This document shows, one piece after another, positions 44,352-54,246 of a DNA stretch of 64,000 nt. A model generated the notes under the pieces. The model did not search any database, was not told where the DNA came from, and saw nothing but the letters and a program-made list of their open reading frames with translations. The number at the start of each line of letters is the position of its first letter. Position 1 is the first letter of the stretch. Position numbers and translations under genes: made by a program. This DNA is from Rostrohypoxylon terebratum (Eukaryota > Ascomycota > Sordariomycetes > Xylariales > Hypoxylaceae). The stretch covers positions 62,001 to 126,000 of the forward strand of contig MU385921.1 of the NCBI GenBank assembly GCA_022497145.1. The letters are read 5' to 3'.

Positions 44352-45185
44352 TCAGGGAAACCAATGAACTTCAAATGACTTGAAATCAACTTTGAGTGAC
44401 TCGGTTGCGTTCTTATCCGGGCGAGCGACCAACGGACTGATATCAAGAGTCCATTCTGCGCCATCTGCCTCATCCTCGTCTGCGAGCACCCAGCATATCT
44501 CCTGCAACATCTGGGTTTAGCTAGGCTTTTTTTTTTCGGAAGATTAAGATAACCCTGGCGAGGATTGTGACCAATTTATTTACAAACATCTCGACTAAAG
44601 GGTTTCCATTTTTAAGATTGGCAAAAAGGGGCAAATGCACAATGTGACGTACCCGGAGTGGAATCTTGTGGATTACGCTGCCACTATCATCAAGAACAAG
44701 CCTGTATATCCAAAGACTCTTTCCAAGTTCATCTCCCTCACGAACAATCTCAATGGTGACGCCACCTGCTTTCGCAGGTTCGGTCTCGTTTTCCTTCAGG
44801 GTCAGGGGCGCGACGCTCCAGTCAGCCCATCGATCACAGCTCACGGTACTAAGCTGAGGCTGTCCGAAGTAGAACTCGATACCCGTTTTGATCCATTTCT
44901 CGGGAGGGCTTACGGCAGAGTCAGAGAGGCGCTTTGGTACAAGTAGGAGACCGGCTTGATCATATCGCTCAGTCCATTCGGCCCAGAACGTGACGCGAGC
45001 TGATTGAAACTTCTTGAGCAGACCGGAGACAGTATTGGTGACCGGAACTGGATGACGTCAGCAAATGATCGTGGGAACTTGGAAGTCTCGTTACCGCTAA
45101 AGACATCTGTGCTGGGCGGCTTTCTCCAGATGTCTGTGCTGGGAGGAGTCTCGAGTGAAAAGGAGGTTTTGGTTGCAGTAGGCAT
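44352..45185 (-). CDS. DUF1349 domain protein (REE1/YgaC-like)
   Basis: Three exons (45095-45185, 44653-45047, 44352-44501) give 211 residues. Exon 1: MPTATKTSFSLETPPSTDIW with DVFS at its end. After a 47-nt intron: VPVTNTVSGLLKKFQSARVT, RYDQAGLLLVPKR, KWIKTGIEFYFG, STVSCDRWADWSVA and VTIEIVREGDELGKSLW. Exon 3: EICWVLADEDEADG to FEVHWFP. This is the DUF1349 beta-sandwich fold, found in yeast Ree1 (linked to enolase regulation) and bacterial homologues with carbohydrate-binding-like folds. Biochemical role is unclear. All junctions keep phase (1, 0). Confidence 0.87.
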
Positions 45186-46021
45186 GATGGAATCCGTAAT
45201 ATTTCAGGTACGATAGATCGAGATTCCTTATAAATCATCTGATGAATCTACGGGGCGTCAAATGGGAACCCCAAGCTGAGAAACACGGGCAACTTTATAC
45301 ACACGGAGAATCTCTGCCGATGATGGTCCGGCGGCCCTGACCGTCCGCCAAGACCTGTAGAGTTACGGAGTTGCTGAGTTCGTTCAATATTAGGCACAAA
45401 ATATCACCTTGGAGCGAAGGTATCACGGAATACCAGACCTTTCTTTCTAGATGACTTCCTTAACATAGGATGTAGTTCGTACCTAGTATATATCGGAGTT
45501 TCCAGATGAACGAATCTCGTTGGACCTGCAGATATCCTTAGATGGTATAACTTCTCCACAAAATAATGCGGAGGTACCCATTTCGATTTCCAGGTGCCTA
45601 CTAGGTACCTTACCTAAGGCATTAAGCTTACATCTTGTGGACAATGAAAAGAAATTGATGAAATGTCTGTATTTTAAGCGTACATACCTGGGTGATGATC
45701 GGTATAGACACTTCAAATTCTTAGCCGGTCCTAATCAATAATGTTCTGCAGAACCAAGGGGCTTTAATATTGCATAGAGGCTGAAGAATGACAACAGCAT
45801 TGTTCTATTCAATGTGAGTATTAGGTAAGGCGAGACAATATTCTTGGTCAAATACCTAGTAGCGTGACCCTAATCCCAACGATATGAAGGTGTATCCTTT
45901 CTCTTATTCAGTTTCTTCTGAGTAGGGGCATGTCCCTTGATCGCCAATGGCTGGCTTTTAAACTCATTGATTACCTACATGATCTTCAAGAGACTTGAAG
46001 TTTCATCACATATTAGTGTAT

Positions 46022-46047
46022 GGACCTAGGACCTAGGACCTAGGTAC
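46022..46047. repeat. CCTAGG microrepeat array
   Basis: Three tandem copies of GGACCTA in a 26-bp block, typical of the dispersed CCTAGG repeats in this window. Confidence 0.8.
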
Positions 46048-46253
46048 TCAACGAATGTAGCACTCCACCATACTATACTTTCGTAGTTAGGTAGGAATAT
46101 ACCTAGAATCCTAGATTGTTGCATAGGTGGAACCCGAGTCAAGTGGATACTCACCTTATTAGGTACTAAGCGGGAATGATCTAAGGATAGTGAAAATATC
46201 AATAGGTCTTTCAAGAAACGTGTGAGCTGCTACTCAATTTTGATTTGAAGTCC

Positions 46254-46266
46254 TATATATAAAAGG
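46254..46266 (+). promoter_or_regulatory. TATA-like box upstream of FAD monooxygenase
   Basis: TATATATAAAAGG is a near-ideal TATA box about 260 bp before the start codon at 46527. TATA boxes of this quality are typical of regulated fungal genes. The long gap leaves room for a leader. Confidence 0.45.
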
Positions 46267-46526
46267 GGGAACTCTTAACGGGTTCGTGGAGAAATTAGTA
46301 TTTCTGATGTAACCCTGCATCGTGTCTCCATCTGAGCCGATCTCGACAGCCGAAAAGCCCGGGGTCGTCGTTGATCGATGGATCTATTTTCCTGGTTCAT
46401 AGCGGCACTTGCCGGTCGAACTAACGACTCATAATTCTTGTAGGACATGGGCTTATAATCCTTCAGATGCCAAACTCTCCACCATAAATATTTTTGCTAT
46501 TTGTTTGCGCCGCTCTCAAACGCGCC

Positions 46527-48302
46527 ATGATTCCTGTCGCAATTGTCGGGGGCGGTCCGGCCGGACTCGTCTCGTCAATTCTTCTATCCATGAGCGGCGT
46601 GGATCATGTCGTATTCGAGAAATATCCGGACACTTCGATTCACCCAAAGGCATTAGGCATCAATCAGAGGACCGTCGAAATATTCCAGCACTTAGGAATT
46701 GAAGAAGAGCTTATAAAACATCGTGCTCCGTTTGACTCGGTATCTCATACCGCATGGTACACCGGTTTGGGGAAAGATGACGTTGAAATAGTGAAGAGAG
46801 AAGCATGGGGCGCAGGGGAACGCTCCCGAGAGTACGAGCGTAACAGTCCCGCTCATTATAGCATTCTACCTCAGATACGCCTAGAGCCCATATTAAAGCG
46901 TCGAGCCTTGAGTCTGAACCCGAAGGCTATACGATATAATACGAAGGTTCTTAATGTGATGGAAGAGAAAGATTCGGTGATTCTGCTTATCCGTCCTAAA
47001 AATGGAATTGAGGAAGAAGTTCAAGCGCGATACGTTCTAGTCGCTGACGGTGGCCGTGGTTTTGCCCAAGATGTCGGGATCGATTGGGACGGAAAGCAAG
47101 ATATCGTTGAAATGATGACCGTGCACTTCGTGGCTGAACTTGAAAAGCTCCACCCCGATAAGAACGTATTTCTCTCTTGGCTTATCAACCCGACGATGAG
47201 GGGGAGTCTAGGGACAGGTTTCTGCTACCATATCGGCCCCTATTACCCGAAAAGGGAGGCAAAGTCGGAATGGGTGTTTGCTTTTCCTCGTCTACCGGAA
47301 GACCCCGAAATATTTGAACGCGAGAGCACGATCGAGCGCATCCAAAAGAGCCTAGGAATCCCGGAATTGGATATCGATCTTCTTAGTATCAGTAGTTGGA
47401 CGGTCAACGCAGTCGTGGCGCAGCAGTACAGAAGCAGAGGCGGGAGAATCTTCCTAGTTGGAGATGCTGCTCATCGATTCCCGCCATGGGGCGCTCTCGG
47501 AATGAACACGGGGATCCAGGATGCTTATAACCTGGTATGGAAGCTCGTGCTGACCCTCCGGTCGCCTGATGCGAAACGTTTCGATGGTCTTCTCGATACT
47601 TATGAAACCGAACGTCAGCCTATCGCTCGTCGTGTCGCATCGAATAGTCTGTCGAATATGCTCAACCACGGCAATTTGATGGATACGGCTATCGGAATCT
47701 CGCCAGAGGCAAGCGTACAAGATAATCTTGATGCGGTTAAAGCGTTCTCCGATGCAAATCATCCCCAGTATAGAGCTAAGAGGGACGCGGTCACGAAGGC
47801 GGCCGAGGATCTAGATCTTGAATTCAACGCTCCCGGCATAGAGATCGGTTGGTTCTACCCGAGTGCAGATATAAACCACGAAGGCGATAAAACATGCCAC
47901 GACGGTCAACTATTGGAAGATGGCGAGTATGATTTTACGAATTATCATCCGTCGACCATCCCGGGCCACAACCTACCTCATGCTTGGCTAAGAATGGGGA
48001 CTAAGGAGAAGTCAACGCGACACTTGATTCGCCTCGACTCGTTCGTACTTTTGGCCAACTCATCTCAATGGTTACCCGCCCAGAGCGAGCTTGTCCACGT
48101 AGAGGTCGTCGACGGCAAAGAAGGATGGTCAGATCGAGACGGTTCGTGGGCTAGCTTATGTAACGTGGGATCTACAGGTGCTGTCCTAGTTAGGCCGGAT
48201 GGTATAGTCGCGTGGCGAGCGCAGAAATGGACTCAGGCGGCGATGGAAATGTTTCCTGCTGTATTAGAAAATGTCTTAAAACAACGCCGCTACGAAGATT
48301 AG
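46527..48302 (+). CDS. FAD-dependent aromatic monooxygenase (FAD_binding_3)
   Basis: Single exon, 591 residues from ATG 46527. The dinucleotide-binding motif is VAIVGGGPAGLVSS at residues 4-17. The second FAD motif (DG) is VLVADGGRG. The GD motif LVGDAAHRFPPWGALGMNTG is followed by IQDAYNLVWKL. The C-terminal third resembles the thioredoxin-like domain of phenol hydroxylase relatives (SFVLLANSSQW, VRPDGIVAWRAQ). Architecture and length fit group A flavoprotein monooxygenases related to 2,4-dichlorophenol 6-monooxygenase. They hydroxylate aromatic rings with NAD(P)H and O2. Here it may belong to a small accessory set with the terpene-cyclase-like gene at 48450, convergent and under 150 bp away. 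Confidence 0.92.
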   Translation: MIPVAIVGGGPAGLVSSILLSMSGVDHVVFEKYPDTSIHPKALGINQRTVEIFQHLGIEEELIKHRAPFDSVSHTAWYTGLGKDDVEIVKREAWGAGERSREYERNSPAHYSILPQIRLEPILKRRALSLNPKAIRYNTKVLNVMEEKDSVILLIRPKNGIEEEVQARYVLVADGGRGFAQDVGIDWDGKQDIVEMMTVHFVAELEKLHPDKNVFLSWLINPTMRGSLGTGFCYHIGPYYPKREAKSEWVFAFPRLPEDPEIFERESTIERIQKSLGIPELDIDLLSISSWTVNAVVAQQYRSRGGRIFLVGDAAHRFPPWGALGMNTGIQDAYNLVWKLVLTLRSPDAKRFDGLLDTYETERQPIARRVASNSLSNMLNHGNLMDTAIGISPEASVQDNLDAVKAFSDANHPQYRAKRDAVTKAAEDLDLEFNAPGIEIGWFYPSADINHEGDKTCHDGQLLEDGEYDFTNYHPSTIPGHNLPHAWLRMGTKEKSTRHLIRLDSFVLLANSSQWLPAQSELVHVEVVDGKEGWSDRDGSWASLCNVGSTGAVLVRPDGIVAWRAQKWTQAAMEMFPAVLENVLKQRRYED

Positions 48303-48449
48303 GTAGTAACCAATTTGTTGTTTATATAGGTAAGCGGCTGATGTAAACAATTACTAAGCTGCTATGCTTATAAAATCAATGATTGCCAACGGCGTCGAGA
48401 TGAGTCAGCTAGAAAATGCCACGGATTACCTAAGAGCCTACCTAATCAC

Positions 48450-49360
48450 CTACTGTCCCTTTTGCTTTTCCCTTCCCCTTTCCCTTTCCTTTTCCTTTTC
48501 TAGCATATAAGCTCCAATTAATCTTCCGTCAGCCATCACTCTCTCTGTTTGGCGGACGTGCCAGAGGACCAGAGGATATACGAGATCGCATATCAAAGAT
48601 AACCCGCCGATGAAAATGCTCATCGGGTGAACGAAGTAGGAGTGCGCTTCCGGCCAATACCACCACAATAAAGCACTACAAAAGCCCAAGCCAAATATTG
48701 ACCCGGTCATCCTACAGAACCTATCTAATATTAGCTTCGATATCCAGTTAGATCAATTTTTTTGCCCTAAAAGACTCACCAAATCATATATCCAGTACCT
48801 CCAGAATGACCACGGATGATGAGCATTGCCACGCTAGCGCTGCTGAGAACAAGTTGAGAAACCCCAGCAGACCAGTAGGCCAATTCGGTCGTGTCGTATC
48901 CGTCCTGGCCATAGTATCATTTGCCTGATTTATCGCCTATACCGATCCCCGGGCGCGATAACCACCAGGAAGCAAATGCGTAATGACCCCAGCATCCTAT
49001 AGCCAGCATGAGAATCAGGATCGAGGCCATGTGGCGGCCGACGAGCTTGTTGGTAGATGCCCACTCCTCGGGTGCGAATCGTACAGTGGTGTAGATCAGA
49101 CCCATATCTAGAATGAGCCAGAGGACGAAGCCGAGTTTCTCGAACAACATCTCGGCTACGTAAAAACCGTACACGATCTCCCAGCTGACATTGATAACCA
49201 GACCCAAGAGGGGCATCCCGTAGGAGCGTGTCTGGATGCTACGACGCGTCATCAGAACGTACGCGACGCCCCAAAAGAAGACCCCGGAACCGAGTAATAG
49301 GGTCGATGCCGGCACCAGCCATTGTGGCGCGTGAGAAGGTGCGATATCTGAGGATCCCAT
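48450..49360 (-). pseudogene. Membrane terpene-cyclase-like (PaxB/Pyr4 family) gene with in-frame TGA
   Basis: Two coding blocks (48780-49360, 48450-48711) join through a GTGAGT...GATAG intron to 281 codons. The product has about seven hydrophobic segments and family blocks: SYGMPLLGLVINVSWEIVYG, YTTVRFAPEEWAS, GYDTTELAYWSAGVSQ, RGHSGGTGYMIW and LSLICDLVYPLVLW. The Glu of SWEIVYG and the Asp of LICDLVY match the two acidic residues shown to be essential in Pyr4-type cyclases. Codon 148, at the end of GDKSGK, is TGA (48917-48919), and the same frame continues YYGQDGYDTTELA. No frame-keeping intron removes it. Either a recent nonsense mutation or an unusual short product. Many fungal members are not in terpenoid clusters, so meroterpenoid synthesis is not implied. 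Confidence 0.75.
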
Positions 49361-49796
49361 TCCTAGCAAGTCGTCTGAGGTCTAGTAGAGGTCTGTAAAT
49401 ACGAAATCATGTACGTTGTAGGAAAAATGGCAAACGTGAGAGTCGAAAGTTTACCTGGAAATGAATTAAAATAACTGTTTAAGGTAATAGATTGCTTATT
49501 GCGATACTATATGCGGAAATGCCATATGGGTAGATGGGTTGATCCGGCACCCACATATATGGCTACTTACTGAATACATCAACTGACAACTTCGGAAGAG
49601 GATCTAGGACTTATGTAGCTTACCTATGTAGGACCTAGGACCTAGGACCTAGGTTCCAGGTAGTACCTCCTATATATGATACCGATTCATACCTAATACC
49701 TATAACATGCAAATGTTGAAAAGAAAACTAATCACTTGGATGAAAAGGTATTTCCACATATCACCTGTTCCACTTACAGTCTTAGGACCAGGTACC
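49361..49796. other. Divergent promoter of cyclase-like and EEP genes
   Basis: 435 bp with a CCTAGG array at 49631-49655. The frame of the next gene is open upstream of 49797 to 49707, so a longer N-terminus cannot be excluded. Confidence 0.5.
49631..49655. repeat. CCTAGG microrepeat array
   Basis: Three tandem GGACCTA units, same type as at 46022. Confidence 0.8.
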
Positions 49797-50777
49797 ATGG
49801 ATCAGCAATCCTCAAAACGGTTCATCCCGAATCATCCGGCTCCTCAGCCCTATTATTCCTATAATGAAACAGAAAAGGCGTGGGAGCAAGTTGATATCAA
49901 ACCACCGAGTGAGATGCATACTGAGAATGGAATCACGAGGCTTTCATTGTTTAGCTGGAACATAGATTTCCGGATCCCATACGCCAGAGAGCGGATGACA
50001 GCCGCCTTAGACCATCTGGAGAGTCTGACCAGAAAATTGCCCTCGACGACGGCCCCTGTTATATATCTACAGGAATGCATCGCGCAGGATCTCAAGACGA
50101 TTGGAGGAAACCCGTGGGTCAAGGAGAAGTTCTACTTCACGGATATCAACACGTCGAATTGGGCGAACCATTATGGCACCATTACCTTGGTGGATCGTCG
50201 TCTGAGCATCACGTCATGCTTCCGTGTGCACTACGAGAAGACGCGCATGGGACGCGACGCTTTCTTTGTTGATGTGTTACTGAACGGAAACAGTAGCGGG
50301 CGTGCAAAATCTATTAGGCTGTGTAATTCTCACCTGGATTCGCTTGCATTTGAGCCTCCTTTCCGCCCAGCCCAGGTGCAGATCATGGCCAAGTATATGC
50401 GTGAGGATGGTGTAGATGGTGCGCTGGCAGCTGGTGATTTCAACGCCATACAGCCATTAGACAAGACGCTGCATTTAGACAATGGTCTCAAGGATGCGTA
50501 TCTTGAGAATGGCGGCGTCGAGGATACTGACGAGGGTTACACGTGGGGACAACAAGCGGCGACTGAGGAGAGGAACAAGTACGGGTTATCGAGGATGGAT
50601 AAGGTGTACTTCACCGGAGACCCGAAATTGCTCCATTTTCAGAGATTTGGTGCGGATGTTCGGCTCAATGAAGAGTCGTTAGAACTAGAATGCGAGCATC
50701 TCGTATCCTACGGTTATGAAAAACCCTGGATCACAGATCATTTGGGGGTTGTGGCTGAAGTCGAAGTTGTTGATTGA
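49797..50777 (+). CDS. Endonuclease/exonuclease/phosphatase (EEP) family protein
   Basis: Single exon; 326 residues from 49797, chosen because it has an ideal ACCATGG context. A start at 49707 would add 30 residues. EEP-fold motifs in order: LSLFSWNIDFRIPYARERM, IYLQECIAQD (catalytic Glu), NHYGTITLVDRR, RLCNSHLDSLAFEP, AAGDFNAIQPLDKT (catalytic Asp-x-Asn) and WITDHLGVVAEVEV (terminal Asp-His). Order and spacing resemble tyrosyl-DNA phosphodiesterase 2 and other Mg-dependent phosphodiesterases. Whether the substrate is DNA, RNA or a phospholipid is open. It is divergent from the cyclase-like gene. Confidence 0.88.
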   Translation: MDQQSSKRFIPNHPAPQPYYSYNETEKAWEQVDIKPPSEMHTENGITRLSLFSWNIDFRIPYARERMTAALDHLESLTRKLPSTTAPVIYLQECIAQDLKTIGGNPWVKEKFYFTDINTSNWANHYGTITLVDRRLSITSCFRVHYEKTRMGRDAFFVDVLLNGNSSGRAKSIRLCNSHLDSLAFEPPFRPAQVQIMAKYMREDGVDGALAAGDFNAIQPLDKTLHLDNGLKDAYLENGGVEDTDEGYTWGQQAATEERNKYGLSRMDKVYFTGDPKLLHFQRFGADVRLNEESLELECEHLVSYGYEKPWITDHLGVVAEVEVVD

Positions 50778-51538
50778 TGTTGATGTGTCAATGTGATGGC
50801 ATTTTCTGGGCGAATGAGGAATTCTGGTTGAGCGAAATGGTATTGAGTTCTAGATATTATATATGATGTGTTTATAGGTGTGATCTAGATGATCTAGATA
50901 ACACCTGACATGTGATTACCTTAAGCAACCACTCTTGACAGGAGGCCCTCGTCACCTACCATCCTAACATTTATCTATACTGTATGAGTCACCTCCAGTA
51001 AGGTTATATACCAAAAGAACAGTGCTTCACCCAGCAATATTCCAAGGACTTGTTGAAATGGACCAAATGGCTCAATTGTACCAACTGTTGTTATATCCCG
51101 AGCAAGTGTTCGGTCAGAAACATGTGCAACTGAGCTACGAGGGTTCGAAACAAGTTCTTGGGATATTTTTTTATTTTTTATTTTTTTGGTGATTTCTTTT
51201 GGCATTACCTTGAACTCCCCAATACTTCTTAATTCAAATACATGTGAAACGGATTTCTTTCTTATTCTTTTGACGACATTACGATTAAACACCTATAGAC
51301 GCAAATTGAAGCTATCGTCTACAAAAACATACATCTATTTTTCACGTCAACCAGCCTGTCATACCTAGGTAGTAGCCACAATCAGACATAGTCTTGGCAT
51401 TCGCAAATATTCTTATCATACCAGACGTGTGTCTTCATTTCAACACCATGGGAACTTGCCCTTGAGCGGGTTTCGCTGGAGGAACGAGACCTATGGATGT
51501 ACCTAATACCTAATAAAGAAATATGTGGCCGCAAGGCA
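50778..51538. other. Intergenic region with tRNA-like, poly(T)-flanked segment
   Basis: 760 bp between convergent genes. The segment 51055-51185 has tRNA-promoter-like pieces next to T-rich runs (see findings). The rest shows no gene. Confidence 0.45.
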
Positions 51539-52615
51539 TTATTGCCTCTTAGACCGGGTATCTGACCATAACTTATCCACCATCTGAAAAACAGCCGTAA
51601 CATCACGCATGACAGCTTCGTCGACCTTCCCGCCAAGCCTCTGCTGGATCTTGTCCGGATGCCATCTAACCCGCTCCTCCTTCAGTTTCGCCAAGAACTC
51701 CGCCTCGCCAACATCCTCGGGATCGATCCCTATAACGAAGAAGTCCTTCACGGCATCCGCATCCACGTCTTCGCGCCGTCCACTCTTCACAGGCCAACCT
51801 ATTCCCTCTACCCCTCCATCCCAGCTCGCCCAAATCTTGCCGTACTCTTCGAATCTCTCCTTCCACCCCTTTCTTCTCCTCCTCTCCTCGCCTCTGCGCA
51901 AACTCTTCTCCATCTCCCTCGTCAATCTCCTGGCCTCCTCTTCCTCCTCTTCTTTCCTCTTCTTCCTCTCCTCCCTTCGCGCTCGTTCCTCGAGCAATCC
52001 CGCGTGCGTCTTCTCCCACATGCGCTGGCGCACGAAAGCCGCGTACTCGTCGTCCGACATGCGCTCGAGTTCTCCGTCCGGGCCGGGGCGCGAGTTGGGG
52101 TATACGTGGATGGGCTGTCCATACACGTTCTGCCAGTAAGCGGCGCCTTCGTCGTCGGCCATGGCGTCGAACAAGGATTCCCGGAATGCGGTTTCAGTAT
52201 CTAGGGGTTGCGGTTCGAAAGGGTTTGGTGGTGTTGGAGAGCGAGACCGTCGCCGCTTATGGCGGTGGTGGTGGTGATGATGATGCTTGTGTCTACGGTG
52301 GCGACGAGAAGAGTCGTCATCTGCGTCATCGTCATCGTGGTTGCGGTCGCGATCATGGGAAGAGTGCCGATGAGAATGCGAATGCGGGCTCTTCTTTGAT
52401 TTGAATCGGAATCTTGATGTATTCTTTCTTTCCTTCGTCTCTAACGTCTCCTCCTTAGATTCTGCTGGTGCCTGTCCCTCATCTGGTTCTGGTTGGGGAG
52501 GCGACGCTTCTTTTAGGGTCGTACGAGACTCCGTTTGAGGCGATAGCGAACGGCGGTCGGGGTTTATGGAAGAGAGTATATGTCGCCTCTTTGGCGATCC
52601 TGGTTCCGTAGTCAT
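51539..52615 (-). CDS. NF-kappa-B-inhibitor-like protein 1 (J-like domain) homologue
   Basis: Single exon, 358 residues. The N-terminal half is disordered and basic, with a histidine/lysine-rich stretch (RRHRRHKHHHHHHHRHKRRR). The centre is rich in Arg/Glu coiled coil (REERKKRKEEEEEEARRL). The last 70 residues hold a divergent J-like module with ERVRWHPDKIQQRLGGKVDE and VTAVFQMVDKLWSD, where HPD is the J-domain signature. This matches fungal homologues of NFKBIL1, implicated in mRNA processing in animals. Chaperone co-factor function is uncertain because the J domain is divergent. Confidence 0.85.
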   Translation of the reverse strand: MTTEPGSPKRRHILSSINPDRRSLSPQTESRTTLKEASPPQPEPDEGQAPAESKEETLETKERKNTSRFRFKSKKSPHSHSHRHSSHDRDRNHDDDDADDDSSRRHRRHKHHHHHHHRHKRRRSRSPTPPNPFEPQPLDTETAFRESLFDAMADDEGAAYWQNVYGQPIHVYPNSRPGPDGELERMSDDEYAAFVRQRMWEKTHAGLLEERARREERKKRKEEEEEEARRLTREMEKSLRRGEERRRRKGWKERFEEYGKIWASWDGGVEGIGWPVKSGRREDVDADAVKDFFVIGIDPEDVGEAEFLAKLKEERVRWHPDKIQQRLGGKVDEAVMRDVTAVFQMVDKLWSDTRSKRQ

Positions 52616-53017
52616 CGCGGGTACATTTTGCGCAGATTTATCCCTTCTAGGAGAATCTAGGAAAGTTGATGTTGTAGTTGATGATTAGAAGTTGAAAGCG
52701 AGAAGGTTCATGATTTAAGTATTAGTGTTAGTAGCTAGTAGAATGAGTGAATCTGATAAGAAGATAAGCTTATCAAATCAATTGTGCAAATGAATGAACC
52801 ACGCCACTTATACTGGATTCAGTAATAAGGATATTCAGCTTTATGCCTTTAAAGAAAGAGCAGTACAAATGGCAAGCAGTGACTTGGATTTCACCTGGTA
52901 GAACATGTCAAACTAAGAAGCCGACGGTGATAGCACGCATTTTCCAAGATGAAGATGGGTTATTGATTATCTCGTAACAATTGGGTATCATGAATGTATA
53001 TCTCATGTTGAGGCCTC
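52616..53017. other. Intergenic region upstream of NFKBIL1-like gene
   Basis: 400 AT-rich bases between two minus-strand genes; no coding content seen. Confidence 0.5.
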
Positions 53018-53897
53018 TCAATCTTCCTCAAAGAAGCCACCATCACTGTCGCTCGCATCCGAAGGCTCGGGTTTCTCTCCGCGTTTTGTCTTTCCTTTGC
53101 TTTGGCTTCTGATAGATTCAGATGTTGCCAAACTCTCTGCAGTTTTGGGATCCTTCGAATCGTTCTTGGCAGGGAGCTTCCCTCTTGCGTCCCCATTAAG
53201 CTTACGTTCTCTGATGATTATGAGTTCTCGAATGCCCCTTGCTGATGCCTCCTCTATTACTTTCCATAATGGTGGTCGTTCGTTGTGTAGTGCCTGTGCT
53301 GCTGAGCTCGTATCTTGCGCTTCGTTGTTCTTCTCTTCTCCTTGCGCTGCCACCGGATAGAGACTGACGTAGGGCTCTCTGTATGGGAAATATCTAGTAT
53401 AGATACTATCGATCTCTGCTCTGTGTAGGTCCTCGTTCAACTTGGCGATCTCCTTCTCGTCTGTCGCTGTCTTGAGTTGAGATTTGATTTTCTTCGCAAG
53501 TCGATCTGCCTTCTTTCTCTCTGCATATTGTTAGTTCAAGTCACTTTCGTGTTGGTGACTTCGATAGCGCAAACTCACCAAAGAAACGGACCATATGATA
53601 TTTCTTGATCATCTTCTTTCTCTTTTTCTCGTCGGCGGCATCTTCAATCTTCTGTTGATGATGGGCCAGCTCTCTTTCTAAATCATTTTGGATATTTGCA
53701 GGCATGTTCTGGCCAGTCTTGAATCGCCTCTCGATCGTTCGCGCCCGTTTCTTAACCCAATTGATGTTGTTCGGGTTGGTCTTCGCCTTCTTGTGATTTG
53801 ATCTCTTGGATGCGTGGAATCCGGAATGATGGTCGCGAGTCTCTCCATTGCCGGAGGATTCGGTGTGGAATTCAGAGAACTTTCTCTTAGAACCCAT
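53018..53897 (-). CDS. EFG1: rRNA-processing protein EFG1
   Basis: Two exons (53579-53897, 53018-53520) give 273 residues. Family blocks: NNINWVKKRARTIERRFK near residue 45, MPANIQNDLERELAHHQQKI, KKMIKKYHMVRFFE across the junction (GTGAGT donor, GCAG acceptor, phase 1), and IYTRYFPYREPYVSLYP. The tail is acidic and Ser-rich. Efg1 is a nucleolar coiled-coil protein of the small-subunit processome needed for 18S rRNA maturation. Length fits the family. Highly charged composition supports nucleolar localisation. Confidence 0.94.
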
Positions 53898-54246
53898 ATT
53901 GAAGACTGTAGCCGCGCCTTCGATAGTTGTTATCAGATTTGTCGAAAATCAGATTGGTCACGTCGGCGTCGAACGGTTGGAGATTGATCCTGGTAGAAAA
54001 ACCAGAGTACTGGCAATGGGTATGATCTTTAAACTTTTAGGTGGGTTTTCTTATCGGTGTCTGGATAAGAAAACTCAATAAATGCATACCTATTTATATC
54101 ACAATACCAAGGGCCAAGGCTGACTAATTATGGTCTGTTGCTTCACCTGTATTATTGCTGAACCTAAATTTTGACTCTGGTGTTTTTCACATATTAATAT
54201 TACTCCCCTTACAGCAAAATGAGAATGATAATCTTCGCAAAAAGTG
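53898..54246. other. Intergenic region upstream of EFG1
   Basis: 350 bp with the EFG1 promoter and the 3' end of the reductase gene. No coding content seen. Confidence 0.5.

Larger units (their letters stand above)
45186..46526. other. Divergent promoter region between DUF1349 and FAD monooxygenase genes
   Basis: 1.3 kb with CCTAGG arrays (46022-46047) and a strong TATA-like box at 46254. Short frames here look spurious. Confidence 0.5.

Noticed and set aside
52186..52404. Gly/Val-rich plus-strand frame
   Set aside because: Reverse complement of the histidine-rich region of the NFKBIL1-like protein.
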